Assembly: GCA_018398765.1 (NCBI GenBank)
Contig: JAHBMJ010000447.1
Coordinates: 1 to 47,846 of the forward strand
Reading direction: 5' to 3'
DNA length: 47,846 bases
From: Chromera velia
Taxonomy: Eukaryota; Sar; Chromeraceae
Made by a program: the position numbers and the translations under genes. This document shows, one piece after another, positions 11,401 through 23,494 of the stretch. Within the stretch, counting starts at the first letter, position 1. Every line of letters begins with the position of its first letter. Under the pieces are notes generated by a model. The model made no database searches and was not told where the DNA came from. It saw only the letters and a list, made by a program, of their open reading frames with translations.

Positions 11401-14400
11401 AGATGATGCCATCAATGAGGAGTTCCTCCAGCCTGGAGTCCACATCTGCCAGCCCCAGGTTGGAGGCAACCTTCTCGATTGTCTCCACGACCATCTTCCT
11501 GTAGGGCTCGCTGCCGTCCTTCAGGTCCTCCACGATCCGACTGATGATGTCGGCACCCCCAACCTGAATTGGTTCGGGCAGGCAAGCAGGCAGGCCAATG
11601 AACGAACGAACAGAAACACGGACAGGCATGCATGGAGGAGGGATGACGCTCCGCCGTCCCATACACAAAAAATGGAAAGAACTGCTACGGATGCATGAAA
11701 GAAGGGACCCACGGGATGCGTAGAATTCATGGTCATCTTGCGTGCTAGAATGTTCTGAGTTGACACGGCTCTTTCCCCAAAACTCTTCAGCCCCAGTGGA
11801 TGCATCACCGGTACCCCCGCGTGACCCACCGACCGACCGACCGACCGACCGACCTTGTTAGCAAGTTCCACAGTTGTGTCCACCAGCTGTCGGTAGTTCC
11901 TCCTGTCCAGAGCGTTCCTGACCACCCAGAAAGAGGAGAAGTAAGCAGGGAGCACCTCCTCACGGACGTACTGAGGGTCGACTCCCTCTGTGCCAACGCA
12001 CTGCTTCACGACCTTCAGAACGATCTTCTTCATCTCCTCATCCGGCGTTGCGAACTCTCTGCAAACAAACAAATGAGGGGGGGAGAGGTGGAAGGAACGA
12101 CGCAAGGAAGGAAACAAATGCAACAAAGGCCGCGGAGAGGGAGGGCTTTGATGCGATGCCGACCGACTGTCGAGACACTGCACACGAACAGGAACGAGAA
12201 GACGATGCGGCGAGGGTGAGCATCGACACGAATCACTGTTCAGATGAATGGCATTTCGCACGCAAGAAGAGCAACACTTGTCACGAATGGCAGGAATAAA
12301 GCTTGGTCTATCTCCGAAATGCCTGAGAGGAATAATCAAAGCTGCTTGCCACCTAACCGACCGAACGAGGATGACCATCACCTCCCGAGTGTAGTAGTTC
12401 GCGTGGTCGGGGTCCATCAGGGGAATGATATACCCGATGGCCTTCAGAAAAGCGGCCAGGCCCTTTCCCCTGTGCTCAGTGATGCCGGACCACAGGGGAC
12501 GGAGCACGGAGTCAAAGCACTCAATCCCGTAGGGAGTGGCGGCTTCAGCAAGGGCAGCAATTGCGAGAGCAGTGATTGTCCTCACCTGCCAGGCACACAC
12601 GCAGGCAGGCACACACACAGGCAGAGGGGCGGGCAGGGAAGCAGAGGGGCAGAAAGGGAAGATCGTCATTGTTTGAAAGCACACAGACACACAGAGGAAG
12701 ATAGATTAGACACTTTGAACGAGAAAGAGACGAAAGCAGACTGACGGATCCATTTTTCAAATCTTCTCTGCATTTCCGAGTCCCGCCCCCCTCTCTCTCC
12801 TTTTGCGCATCCAAACGCCTCTTTCTCATTATCGAAGATTCACCACACCTCTCGCCCCCTGTCTGTCTGACTGACCTTCTGCTCCTCATCCTGCAGACCG
12901 TGTTGGATGATCTGCACGAGATCCTTCAGGTGAGGGAGGACCGCACACCCCACCTCAATCGAAATCTGCTGGACAATCTTCACACCTGTGTGTCGGGCCT
13001 GCCAGCTCTTTTTCGATCTGCACACGGCCCGGAGGAACTGAATCAACGTGTTGATGCCCAAAGCAGAGGCCACCACTGCGAACGCCTTCGCTGTACAGTT
13101 CCGCACGTACTCGTCGGGATGATCCAAATCGGGGCGCATTGTGGCAATCATCGTTGCCAGACCGGCGGCCTTGGCGAGGTTCGAGATCACTTCCTTGCCC
13201 TCCTGTCGGGCGTAGTAGTCTTCATCGATAAGCATCGGCTCGATCACCACCAAAATCTTGTGGACGTACGGACGGACCTGCAGATCCAGAGGCGTACATC
13301 CATCTCTATACTCCTTTCTTCCAGCGCAATCAAATGAATGCAGCGACAGGGAGAAACAAAAAAAAAAGAGGGGGGGCAGGTAGATCAACAGGGCTGCAGG
13401 ACTCCTCTTCTTCCTATTTCTTTCATCACCAAGACAAAAATGGAAGGAAAGAGAAAAAATCAAGCAGAAGAAGAGCAAGATGCACCTCATCCTCCAGTTT
13501 ATGGAGCACCCTCTGGATGCACTTCACCAGCAGATGTCTCTCCTGGTCCTCCAAAGTTGAGGACATCATCAGGGGCAGAATCTGCACACACTCACACACA
13601 CACAAAGGAATAAGCACTTGAGAACCAGGAAGGAGAGGCGTACAAAGGGCCACACAGAGGCACACTGATCGACAGAGGCACATCAAAACGACAAAGAGAA
13701 TTTCAGAAAGGCTTGCAGGAATACGCGCGCCAGGAAGAGAACACGACTTCCTTCGCCTCCTTCTGTGTTTATGCGAGTACATTCCAAATATGCAGATACA
13801 CAGACTAAGACGAACAAACCCACAAACACAAAGAGACACAGAGGTCGACGCACGCACGCAAGCGCACAAACCTGATTGAAGAGAGGCCCCGGCCCGAACT
13901 CCCTCGCCTTGTCTTGCAGTTGCCTGAAGGCAGACCGCCTCATCGGGGGAGTCCCGTTTTTGATCTTCAGGAGGATTCGCATGATCTTCCTCTCCTTGAT
14001 CTCAGTGGGGGACAGCGACTTTTCATCGTCGCTCGATAGCAGTTTGCCTGCAGGGAGGGAGGGAGAGAAACAGAGAGAAGAAAAGGATCGTTCAGTCTGG
14101 CGCATGCATGTCCTAATAGAAGATCCGCATGCATGTACTAATAAAAGGAGCATGCAATCATGCAGACATGCGTACCGACGCAGAACGATGCCGCTAAAAC
14201 GGGCAATGAGGCGGGAAGAAGACGCAGAATGGAATGGAAGAAGTCAGACAGGCACATAACTGCGCAAAAAAATGGGTTGAAGGAAAAAGAACCAACAGAA
14301 CGATTGAATTAACAAACGCACTCACTCACTCACTCACTCACTTACTGACCAAAGTACTGCATATCCTCTGGTTTGATGTCTGGCAGTTCCCCCCCGGCCA

Positions 14401-16885
14401 CAGCTGCTCCATGTTCCTCCGGGAGCGCGGTGGGACCCGCACCCTCCATGGTGACCTTGGTGGCCTCCGGAATTTGGTACAGAGGTGTGGCACCCATCGG
14501 CGTGGCCCCCATGAGGGAGGCTGCAGTGGGCCCAGCCTTCCTGACGGGCTGGTAGTCCTTGGGGGGTTGGACGATTTCGTAGCCCTCCTTTGGAAGGATA
14601 GCGTCCAGCTCTGCGTCTGTCATGGGCAGATTGCGTGCGTCAACGTCCCGAGTGATGGCAGCCTCCTTCATGGCTGCAGGGGTCATCGGGGTGGCTGGAG
14701 TCATCATGCCGCTGGGCATTCCTGTCATTCCCTGCAGATAAGAGAAGAGAAAAAAGAGGGGGGGGAGGGGGAAATGAGATGGAGGGAAGAGGCAGACCGC
14801 TTTGAAGCCAGCTGTTCCTTAGAAGGCAACTTGTTAGGGGAAAGAACAAAGCAGAACAGTTCTCTGCTTCGCCTTCGGACTTCTGGTGCGCGCGTGTATT
14901 TTCCTTATCTTTCTGATGGGATGTCAGGCTTTCAAGAAGAAAACGGAATTTCTCCACAGGAACGCCCAAAAGAAAAACTTTTCCCTTCTCATCAGCACCT
15001 CTTACTCCCACAAGACCGTCTGCTGACTGACCAACGGTGTCTGTCCAAAGGGAGTTGCCCCTGGCGTCATCCCCCCAATTCCCGGTGTCATCCCAGGTGT
15101 CATGCCTACAGGGGTGATCCCCCCCATCGCCATTCCCCCCGGGGTCATCCCCTCAATCGGGGTAGCGTCCCATCGGGAGGAACGCCTCTTACTCGGCCCC
15201 GCCCCTGCGGCAGCCGCGGCCGCCCCTGGCGTCTCCCCCCCCCCGATCATGGGGGTCTCCCCCCACGATCCAGGCAAGGGCGTCTCCCCGAGCATCGGCG
15301 TCTCCGACGCAGAGTGCCCAGGGGTGCCCTGCACGCAAGCACACACACACTCACACTTCGTTCGTTCACGCGTTCAGAGTTCTAGCGTCATGCGGGCATG
15401 CACCAAAAACAATTCCTCTGGATTCTCCCGAAGAAAAGAGAAAACGACACGCTCCCTTCCAAGGTACAACCAGTGGATTGAGTCAGCCCCTCACTCATCG
15501 AGCACTCTTTCATGTCATGCAGCCAGTAGTCTCACAGAAATGAGAACGACAGACACAGAAAGCCAAGGAAGGAAGAAAGACAGACTGACCCCCCACGACG
15601 GCGTTTCCATCCCTTGATTGATCATCGGCGTGTCCCAACGGGAGACGCCATTGGCTCCTCCTGCGCCTCCAGACTCTGCAGGTCGAAGGAAGGAAGGAAG
15701 GAAGGAAGGAAGGAAGGGAGGAAGGAAGGAAGAAAGGAAGGAAGGAAGGAAGGAAGGAGGGAAGGAAGGAAGGAAGGAAGGAAGGAAGGAGGGAAGGAAG
15801 GAAGGAAGGAAGGAAGGAAGGAAGAAGAGATTCCATGGAGTGTCGGAAAGGAGGAAACAGAGAGGAAAGGAGAGAACAGAAAGAGAGACAGAGTGGGGAG
15901 ACAAGTAAGGGAAGGAGAAGAGAAGTACACACCCCGTCATCTATCTTCTCTTTCCCTTCTGGTTCTAAATCGATGGCTGCACCACTCGATGGATGGATGC
16001 AGTGAATTCATTCATTCTCTTTCTGTCTGTCGCCTCGTCTCGCAAGGACATGGGATGAGAGAGTCCCTCGGCCTGCTGCCCCCTCTCATTAAGACAAAGT
16101 CATTTCATTTCACGAACCGCATTCGTCCCCCTGCTCTCCAAATACAAAGAAAGAAATCGAAGGCAGCCGGCCGGCCGACACCCCAACGGACCTTCCGTTG
16201 TCTGGTCCCATCTTCTTTTCTTCTTCGCCTGCTGCACCGCCCCGTTCGTTGCAGCCCCCTCCCCTCCCTCCCCTGCAGCTGCTCTAATGACTCCCTCGTC
16301 CCTCTTCTTCTGCAACTTCCGCTGGATTTCCTGTTTCTCCTTGTCCAGCTCCTGCTCTTGCATAACGTCCGCATGCGTCCTGTCATCCCCCGACGGTCCC
16401 CTGCCCGCAAACGGATCGGCTCGAGGGGGGGACAGCATGCGGTCGTGCATCTGTCTCTGATAAGCATTTTGCCGCGAAAAAATGGACTTGTCCTTGCGGG
16501 AATCCTCCAAAATATCTGGAACTTCCTCCTGCTCCTCGTCCGCCCGCTGCATCTCCTTAAAGGCATTCTTTGAAGTGCTGTACGTCGCGTAATTGTGTAT
16601 GCGGCTCTGGGCCTGTTGCTCCATCCTCAGCTCCATGGCTGCTGCCTCTGCGTCTGTGGGCAGCTCCGAAACGTACTGCCCTCCTCCTCCACCCATCATT
16701 CCCATCAAGGACTCATCCTCCATTGGAGCGTCGGAGAGACTCACGTCTGCAGAAAGAGGAAGAGAAAAGAATAAATACGTTAATTCTTGCAGGTGTACTC
16801 CTACTCCAACAAAACCATGCACCCACCCCGAACAACGGTGAGTGCTGGCACTGGATGTACCTTTCCGCTTCTGCGTCTTTGACAT
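8178..16885 (-). CDS. SF3B1: Splicing factor 3B subunit 1 (SF3b155), complete, 18 exons
   Basis: Core of the SF3b complex in U2 snRNP; clamps the branch-site duplex in the nucleus. Exons in transcription order: 16861-16885, 16192-16746, 15590-15675, 15032-15328, 14350-14731, 13872-14047, 13486-13581, 12876-13277, 12362-12585, 11854-12058, 11384-11563, 10855-11112, 10327-10563, 9948-10052, 9431-9613, 9030-9224, 8656-8751, 8178-8372. They sum to 3897 nt, 1298 residues plus TGA, against 1304 in human. All phases agree and split codons complete conserved residues (for example REF across exons 9/10). The N-terminal half has DPFA, three RWD/TP U2AF-ligand-like motifs (RRWDQT, SRWDTP, SRWDAT) and TPG repeats. 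HEAT repeats follow, with near-identical blocks such as [42 protein letters not shown] and [20 protein letters not shown]. The K700-equivalent Lys (DEEQK) ends exon 8. C-terminus is [10 protein letters not shown], like human YIRYELDYIL. Start ATG encodes MSKTQKRK. Confidence 0.97.
8373..8440. repeat. (CA)n(GA)n microsatellite abutting last SF3B1 acceptor
   Basis: On the transcribed minus strand this reads (CT)n(GT)n GCAG directly joined to the last SF3B1 exon at 8372, so the repeat itself forms the pyrimidine/GU tract of the 3' splice site. Confidence 0.9.
15676..15834. repeat. (GGAA)n microsatellite in SF3B1 intron 2
   Basis: About 150 bp of GGAA units with few interruptions. On the minus strand it reads (CTTC)n GACCTGCAG, immediately before exon 3 (acceptor at 15676-15681), and serves as the pyrimidine tract. 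Long frames reading [11 protein letters not shown] here are artefacts of the repeat. Confidence 0.9.
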
Positions 16886-18280
16886 GAAAGAAGACAGTTG
16901 AGAGCGAGAGGAGAGGGAGAGGAACCCTCGCTACTTAGAGGAGGCAAGGGGGGAGCCAGCCACTCTCTCTCTCTCTCTGTGTCCCCAAGGAGACTTCGAA
17001 CGAGGGAGTGGGTGGGATCTTCGACAAGGGAGGGAGATGGGCAGAAAGGATCCCGTCTCCAGGTGAGACACACAGAGTGACAGAAAGTTGGGCATCGACG
17101 GAGAGAGGGGCAAACCGACAAAACAAACAGAACGAACGGACGAACGGTCTGTGGGAGGACAAAGCGGAGACGGAGAGGAAGTTAAAGAGAAGACGCGAAG
17201 AGGCTCGTGTGAACCCGCGCACGTCCTTGAACGCCTACAACCCGATGGCTCTACAACCCAAAATTCAGAGAAGAGAAGAGAAGAGAAGAGAGGAGGGGAC
17301 AGGAGGGGAAAGCAGAACGTAGGAACATGGACAGACAGAAGGGTAGGTTGATCAAGCTCAGAGAGAAGAAGAGCAGGTCTGCCCCAACTCTAGCACTCAC
17401 CTTTCCGAACCTCTCCGTGGCCGTTCTGCATGGCGGCTCTAGAATGAGTGAGAGGCTTTTGCTTTTTAAAAGACCCGAGTCGTATGCAATCCTCGCCAGA
17501 CCGACTACCAGTCTGTCTGCCTCACTGGAGGGTTTTTCGGGAGTCCTCCCCTCCAGTTTGCTGCTGGACGGAGAAACAAACCACTGCTTCCCTCCCCCTG
17601 GCCACTACCTATACAGGTAGAAGAGGCAAGTGAGGGATAAAGGACCGGGAAACAGTCAAAGTGCTAGGCAAAGAGCAGCTATTTTTGGGTTTTTGTTTTC
17701 TCCACGAGACGGAAAACTGACACAGAAATTATGCGGGAAAGAAGTCTCGACCTCACTCCTTGATCAAAAAGCTTGCTGTCGTATTTGGAGAAGGATTAGA
17801 AAGAATTCACAAGTTCCGCCTCAGAAACTCCACAGAGTGCATGATTTAAGACGGAACATGGCAGATTTATGGCAGAGTTTCCATGAGTTTCCCTCATGTT
17901 TCCCTCACCTTCCTTTGAACCGGGCACTTCCAAAAAATTTGCGAACGACGTTTGTGCGTATATTTTCGTGCCCCCCAAGCAGCTTCATTGTACTGATGAG
18001 CGCGTGCGAGCTGTCCCGTACTATCCCGTACTTAAAAATGAGTATACCATTGAACCAACTGTCATTTGGCAACTTGCCTCAGCGGCTGTTAGGCAAGTTG
18101 GTGTTCACATGTGTCCACAATAGCTGACTTCTTTCAATGCGGAGTCTGCTTCACGTGGAATTCAAGGTATGTAAGCTGAAGTGGACGAGCGTTCATTTGT
18201 AAGAGTTTGTCGGCAGTCAGACTGATTGAGTCGAGTGCACGTGACACACGAGGCCAGTCAGTCAGCTGGGTGATTCGAAA
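16886..18280. promoter_or_regulatory. Shared divergent intergenic region SF3B1 / UPF2
   Basis: 1395 bp between the start codons of two head-to-head genes. No coding sequence recognised; open frames at 17327-17620 and 17630-18127 lack homology or splice support. It must hold both promoters, but no TATA box or initiator can be assigned. It contains a (CT)n tract near 16963-16978, GAAGA-type repeats near 17263-17290, and a perfect hairpin at 18070-18100. Confidence 0.6.
18070..18100. other. Perfect 10-bp inverted repeat (hairpin) upstream of UPF2
   Basis: CAACTTGCCT at 18070-18079 and AGGCAAGTTG at 18091-18100, separated by 11 nt. It lies 181 bp before the UPF2 ATG, in the presumed promoter or 5' UTR. 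It could be a palindromic factor site or an RNA stem-loop; the sequence does not distinguish them. Confidence 0.6.
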
Positions 18281-19963
18281 ATGGGGGGTCCCTCCGACGA
18301 GGGTTCTGCTCCTGCCATGTCAGATGAGGAGTTGAAGAAGCTGAAGGAAGAGGTTGAGCAGAGGAAGGCGGAGGAGATGAAAGACGACACCGAACGAGCC
18401 CGTCTCCTCGAGGCTAACAAGACAGCACTGGAGGGAGGAAGGCAGTTAGAGGGAAAGCGCGACAAGTCAATCCAGAAGATTTCGAATTTCAAAAACCGAT
18501 TGAAGAAAATTGCCGAATCAGAGCGTAAAATTCTTCTGGAGGAGGTGAAGAAGTTGAATGTCGGAATGTACCTGGAGGAGTTGGCAGATGCCGTCTCCGA
18601 GCTCAACTTCAAGCAGAAGGACCTGCCACTTGCTGTGGAGCTGTGCTGTGCTCTTCACCAACAGTACGAAGGCTTCACTCCAGCTCTCCAGAAGGCCCTG
18701 GGCAAAGCATTTCAAGCGGCAGGAAAGGGAGTACAGGGGAGTCTGGCAGCGGATCCGGCTGGGGCCTCTTCTTCTAGTTCCTCCTCGTCTTCTGCAGGGT
18801 CGGGGGCCGTCTCCGCCCTCTCTGGGTGGACCGTGGCGTACCAGAATGAATTGGCGGGGCTGCTCACAAAGAGGAAATTGGCAACGCGTCTGGCAGGTGA
18901 GATGGGAGGAGGAGAACGGAGAAAGAGAAAAGAAAGCACCTACGCTGATAAAAAAGGACGACGCTTTTTTTTCTTCTTTGCAGAAGCCAAAAAGAACACG
19001 GATCAGCGAGGCAATGCTTTGGTCAAACAGAAGAGGAAAGCTTCAGAGAGCCCAGAAATGCTGCTAAAGATCTCTAGGTTCCTTCTTGTTGGTTTGTTTC
19101 GCTTTTTTCTCTCTGCTTCATTAAAAGGTCGACTCTCTCCTATCATCCAGAGACCCTAAACCTAAACACGTCGGCAGGACGCGCCCTATCTTTGATTCTC
19201 CTTTTTTCGCTGTTTCTGTCTGTTTTTATTGCAGGAGAGCTGTATCTGACGGGAGTCTTCGAAGACGAAAAACTTATCGGGAGTATCCTCAAACTTCTCT
19301 GCACTCCTCCTGCACCCTCTGTAAGTTTCCTTCTTTCTTTTTTTCTTTATGTCTTTCTTGCTTGCTTGCTTTCTTGCTTTCTTTGTTTGTTTCCTTCTTT
19401 CTTTCTTTCTTTCTTTCTTTCTTTTCTTTCTTTCTTGCTTTCTTGCTTTCTTGCTTTCTTGCTTTCTTTCTTTCTTTCTTTCTTTCTTGCTTTCTTTCTT
19501 TCTTGCTTTCTTTCTTTCTTGCTTTCTTGCTTTCTTGCTTTCTTTCTTTCTTTCTTTCTTTCTTGCTTGCTTGCGTGCTTTCTTTCTTTCTTTCTTTCTT
19601 TTCCTTCTTTCTTGCTTGCTTTCTTTCTTTCTTTCTTTTTTTCTTTCTGTCTTTTCTTTCTTTCTTTTTTTCTGTCTTTTCTTTCTTTCTGTCTTTTATT
19701 TCTTTCTGTCTTTTTTTTCTTTCTGTCTTTCTTTCTTTCTTTCTTTCTTGCTTGCTTGCTTGCTTGCTTTCTTTCTTTCTTTCTTTCTTTTCTTTCTTTC
19801 TTGCTTTATTTCTTTCTTGCTTGCTTGCGTTCTTGCTTCCTTTCTTTCTTTTTTTCTTTCTTTCTTGCTTGCTTGCTTGCTTGCTTGCTTTCTTTCTTTC
19901 TTTCTTTTCTTTCTTTCTTGCTTTATTTCTTGCTTGCTTGCTTGCTTCCTTTCTTTCTTTTTT

Positions 19964-19994
<31 letters not shown>

Positions 19995-21056
19995 GTCTTG
20001 CTTGCGTTCTTTCTTCCTTTCTCCCTCTCTTTTACCCACTCTTTTTCTGACACGTTTTGGTATTTTTGATTAGTCGGCTATTGAAACAGAGAAGGGGAGA
20101 CTAGCGCAAGTGGAAAGCTGAAGGGTCCCAAATGGCTGGTTTTCTATTCCCTTTCTTCTCTTTTCCCCACCCCCCTTGCGGCAGGCGACTGCAGCATCCG
20201 CAGACGCACAGCAGGACAAGGAGAAGGACGGACAGGGTCCAGAACAACAACCACAAACGACAGACCCGTCAGAGGACATCCTCCAAGCACACCTGGCGTG
20301 CCTCGAATTCGTCCTCAAGTCAGCAGCCACAATCGACCAGCCTTCTTCTCTCTTGTCTCTGTTCTCCTCCCCCCCCCACACACACCCGACGGAAATACGC
20401 ACACAGAGGATATCAAAAGGAGGAATGATCTTTCCTTTCCTGCCGATGTCCCCCCTTTCATCTTTCCCGTCTCTTCTCCCCCCCCTCTCAAATACATCCC
20501 TTCTCTTCTGCTCGCTGTCTGTCTGTGTGCAGAAAGATGGGCACGGCGCTTCTCCGCACAGTGCCGAAGAAGGAAGCGGACTTGAATCGACAAAGCAAAA
20601 CCAAGGGGGAGGGGGAGGGGGCAGAAGGAAAGGAAGCCGAAGAAGGGGAGGACAAGAGGATCGCCGTGGCCGAAAAAACTGCAGGAGAGAAGATGAGTGC
20701 ACTGGTCGGTCAATAGTTGTGCTGTTTTTAGTAAGCAGCTTCTTCTGAATGTGGGAGAAATAGAGACTGCATGTCCATTTGTTTTCACTTCTGAGTGACG
20801 TCGTTCACAGAGTGACGATGTTTCATGCTGTTTATGTCCTTGCCCAATCATTTTTTGCTTGCTTCTATTTTTCCGGTCGGTTTCGTTTACTCGATCTCTC
20901 ACACCGAGAAGGACTTCGACGAGGAAAGAGGGCTGAAAAGAAAAGAAACAGGGGGGAAATGAAAGTGCGTTGAATTCTTGCGTTGGTGTCAGAAGGGAGG
21001 AAAGCGTGTCTCCCTCCCTGCCTCCCTCCCTCTCTCTCTCCCCCCCCCCCTCTCTC

Positions 21057-21090
<34 letters not shown>

Positions 21091-23398
21091 TGTATCCGTC
21101 CGTCCGTCCGTCCGTCCATCTCTGTGCGTGCAGGTGAAGGGGTTCGTTCGCACAAGCGGGAGAAGGATTCTTGAGAGGGCGCACTGGCAGGTAGGCAGAC
21201 AGACTAAAAAAACAGGTTGAATGAATGACGGAGAGACAGGGAGGGCCTCTGTCTCCCCCCAACCCCCCCAGCTCTCCTCAATCAATCAAGTGTCTCCTTC
21301 CTTCCTCATCTCAACACACAAATACTGCATGTATTTATGGGCGTCTCTGGATGTTTTTTCTCTTCTGTCAAGCGTGAAGATCCATTCTCCCTCCGGCTCT
21401 CGCTTCCGTCACCTATACGCCTCTGCCTCTCCCCCCCCTCCCTCTCTCTGTCCTCTCTCTCAGATGACAGACCAGGAGCAGAGAAACCACACGGCACGAG
21501 TCGAGAGGGGCGTCGTGGAACCAGAAGCCATGTCGAGGTCAGCAGAGAGGGCATGAAAGTAAATGCAAAAAAGAGCAAAAAAGTCGTGGAACCAGAAGCC
21601 ATGTCGAGGTCAGCAGAGAGGGAGGCAGTGAGTGAAAAAAAAACGCTTTTTTACAATGGCTTCTGTGTTTCTTGCCAGTGGAAGCGAATGCTTCATTTTC
21701 TCTTTTTTGAAGTCTGCTGCTGACTGTTGTTCTATCACATGCCTTGCGAGCTTCTTCTTTGTTGGTGGCGATCGGGCTGCTGTTGTCTAGGTGGGGGTCA
21801 GGCAGAAAAGAAGCACCAAGCTCGAGAGGGATGGGCAAGCAGAAAGTTGCTGTCTCTCTTTTCATAGCATTTCTTAGAGCTCCTGTCTGCGCGAAAGAAC
21901 ACCGATTGCAGGTACCAGGAGCTCCGCAACGCCCACCAGCGGGTGCAGACGCAGTTGGCCTTCATTGCTGACCTCGTGTGTGAGGAGATGCCCAGGATGG
22001 TGGATGCTGCAGGTCCGTCCGTCGGCTTCTGAACTTGTCGGGCAGTCACTATGTCCGAGTCTGTATGTCACAGTCTATATGCTTTGCCCAAGTGTCGACC
22101 GCTTCTCTGAAAGACTAGAAAAGAACAGAAAGGGGTAGAAAGAGGGTCTTGTCTTTCTCTTTTTTGTTCCTTTTCTCTGTCCTGTTTGCAAGCAAGCATG
22201 CAGCCGATTCAAAGCTGAAAATCAAACTCGCTTTCTCCCGCCCCACCCCCTAATCTGCCGACGTTTTGGAATTCCGACTGCTGCACAAACCTGCCTACCT
22301 GTCCAGCTGTGCATTGGTTGCGTGTGAAGTTTGGCTTTCCTCTTTTTTGTTCTCTTCTCTACTTGACTAATGACTTCGTCTCTGTCTGCCACTTTTTCGT
22401 CTGTGTGCCTGCAGAGAAGGAGGGTGGTGTGCGTTTGGCTGCTGCGGAGACGGCAGAGACGGGGAAGGAGAAGGAGGCGGAGGAGAAGGAGGAAGACCCG
22501 GAAACGCTGAAGTGGGAGGACGCAGGAGACAGGTGGGGACGGGGAGGGAGTAGATTTTCTCTTTGGCTGTTCATCTGTTCTCGATTTTGTTTTACTTTTT
22601 TTCAAAAGAAGAAACAAGCACGCAGTCTGTTTGTCTGCTCGTCTTTTTGTCTCTCGTCCGTAGGTAGATGGATCTATCTCATGTGATGCTGTTGTGCCAG
22701 CCGTCCTTGTCGTTCCCCCTCTTGTTTGTCCTTCTCCCTCTCTCGCGCTCTCTCTCACACACTCACACACCGTGTGTGTGTGTGTGTGTGTGTATGTGTG
22801 TGTGTGTGTGTGTGTGGACATTTGTTTTTTCATTTTTGTGGCTGTCTGCAGAAAGTTCTACGAGGACGTGCTCGACTTGAAGGACATTCTTCCAGGGGTT
22901 CTTCTGGGCCTAGATAAGGAGAAGGAGAAGGAGCGGAAGGAGAAAGAGAAGGAAAAGAAGGAAAAAGAAAGAGATCTGCTAAGTGAAAGCCAACAAGAAA
23001 AAAAAAAAGAGAAGGAGAAGGAGAAGGAACGAATCATTCCGGGACTCCCACCTCCACCTCCAGCACCGACTGTCCCTCTCGCGGTCTGTCTGTGGGTCGT
23101 TTGGCGTTCCAATTGCATACTATGTGTTGCTGTCAATCAGCCTTTTGCTCTGTCTTTTTTTTCCTCTTCTCCCATCTCTCCGTACAACCACGTCTGAATT
23201 TGCTTCCTCTCTCTTTACTTCACCAGAGTTTCTTTTTTCTCTTCCATCATCTGGGGGCCACTCCTCATCTCACTTCATTTCTTCAACTCCTCATGAAAAC
23301 CGCTGGGTGATGAAGAGCGCTGAAATTTCGGACTTGAAAAGAGAATTTTGCTACATCTGTGTGACTTTCCTCTCTCTCCTCTGCGTGTGTGTGTGTGC

Positions 23399-23438
<40 letters not shown>

Positions 23439-23458
23439 GTGTGTGTGTGTGTGTGTGC

Positions 23459-23494
<36 letters not shown>

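Noticed and set aside
15614-16573. Long plus-strand frame with [11 protein letters not shown] repeats over SF3B1
   Set aside because: It is a translation of the (GGAA)n microsatellite and the antisense of SF3B1 exon 2; the minus strand is firmly coding.
17630-18127. Frame of 165 codons between SF3B1 and UPF2
   Set aside because: No homology, no codon or splice support, and it ends inside the presumed UPF2 promoter or 5' UTR.
19192-20073. Frames of 230-290 codons on both strands reading FLSFFLSF or KERKKERK
   Set aside because: Artefact of the CTTT/CTTG satellite in UPF2 intron 3; no stop can arise in such a repeat.
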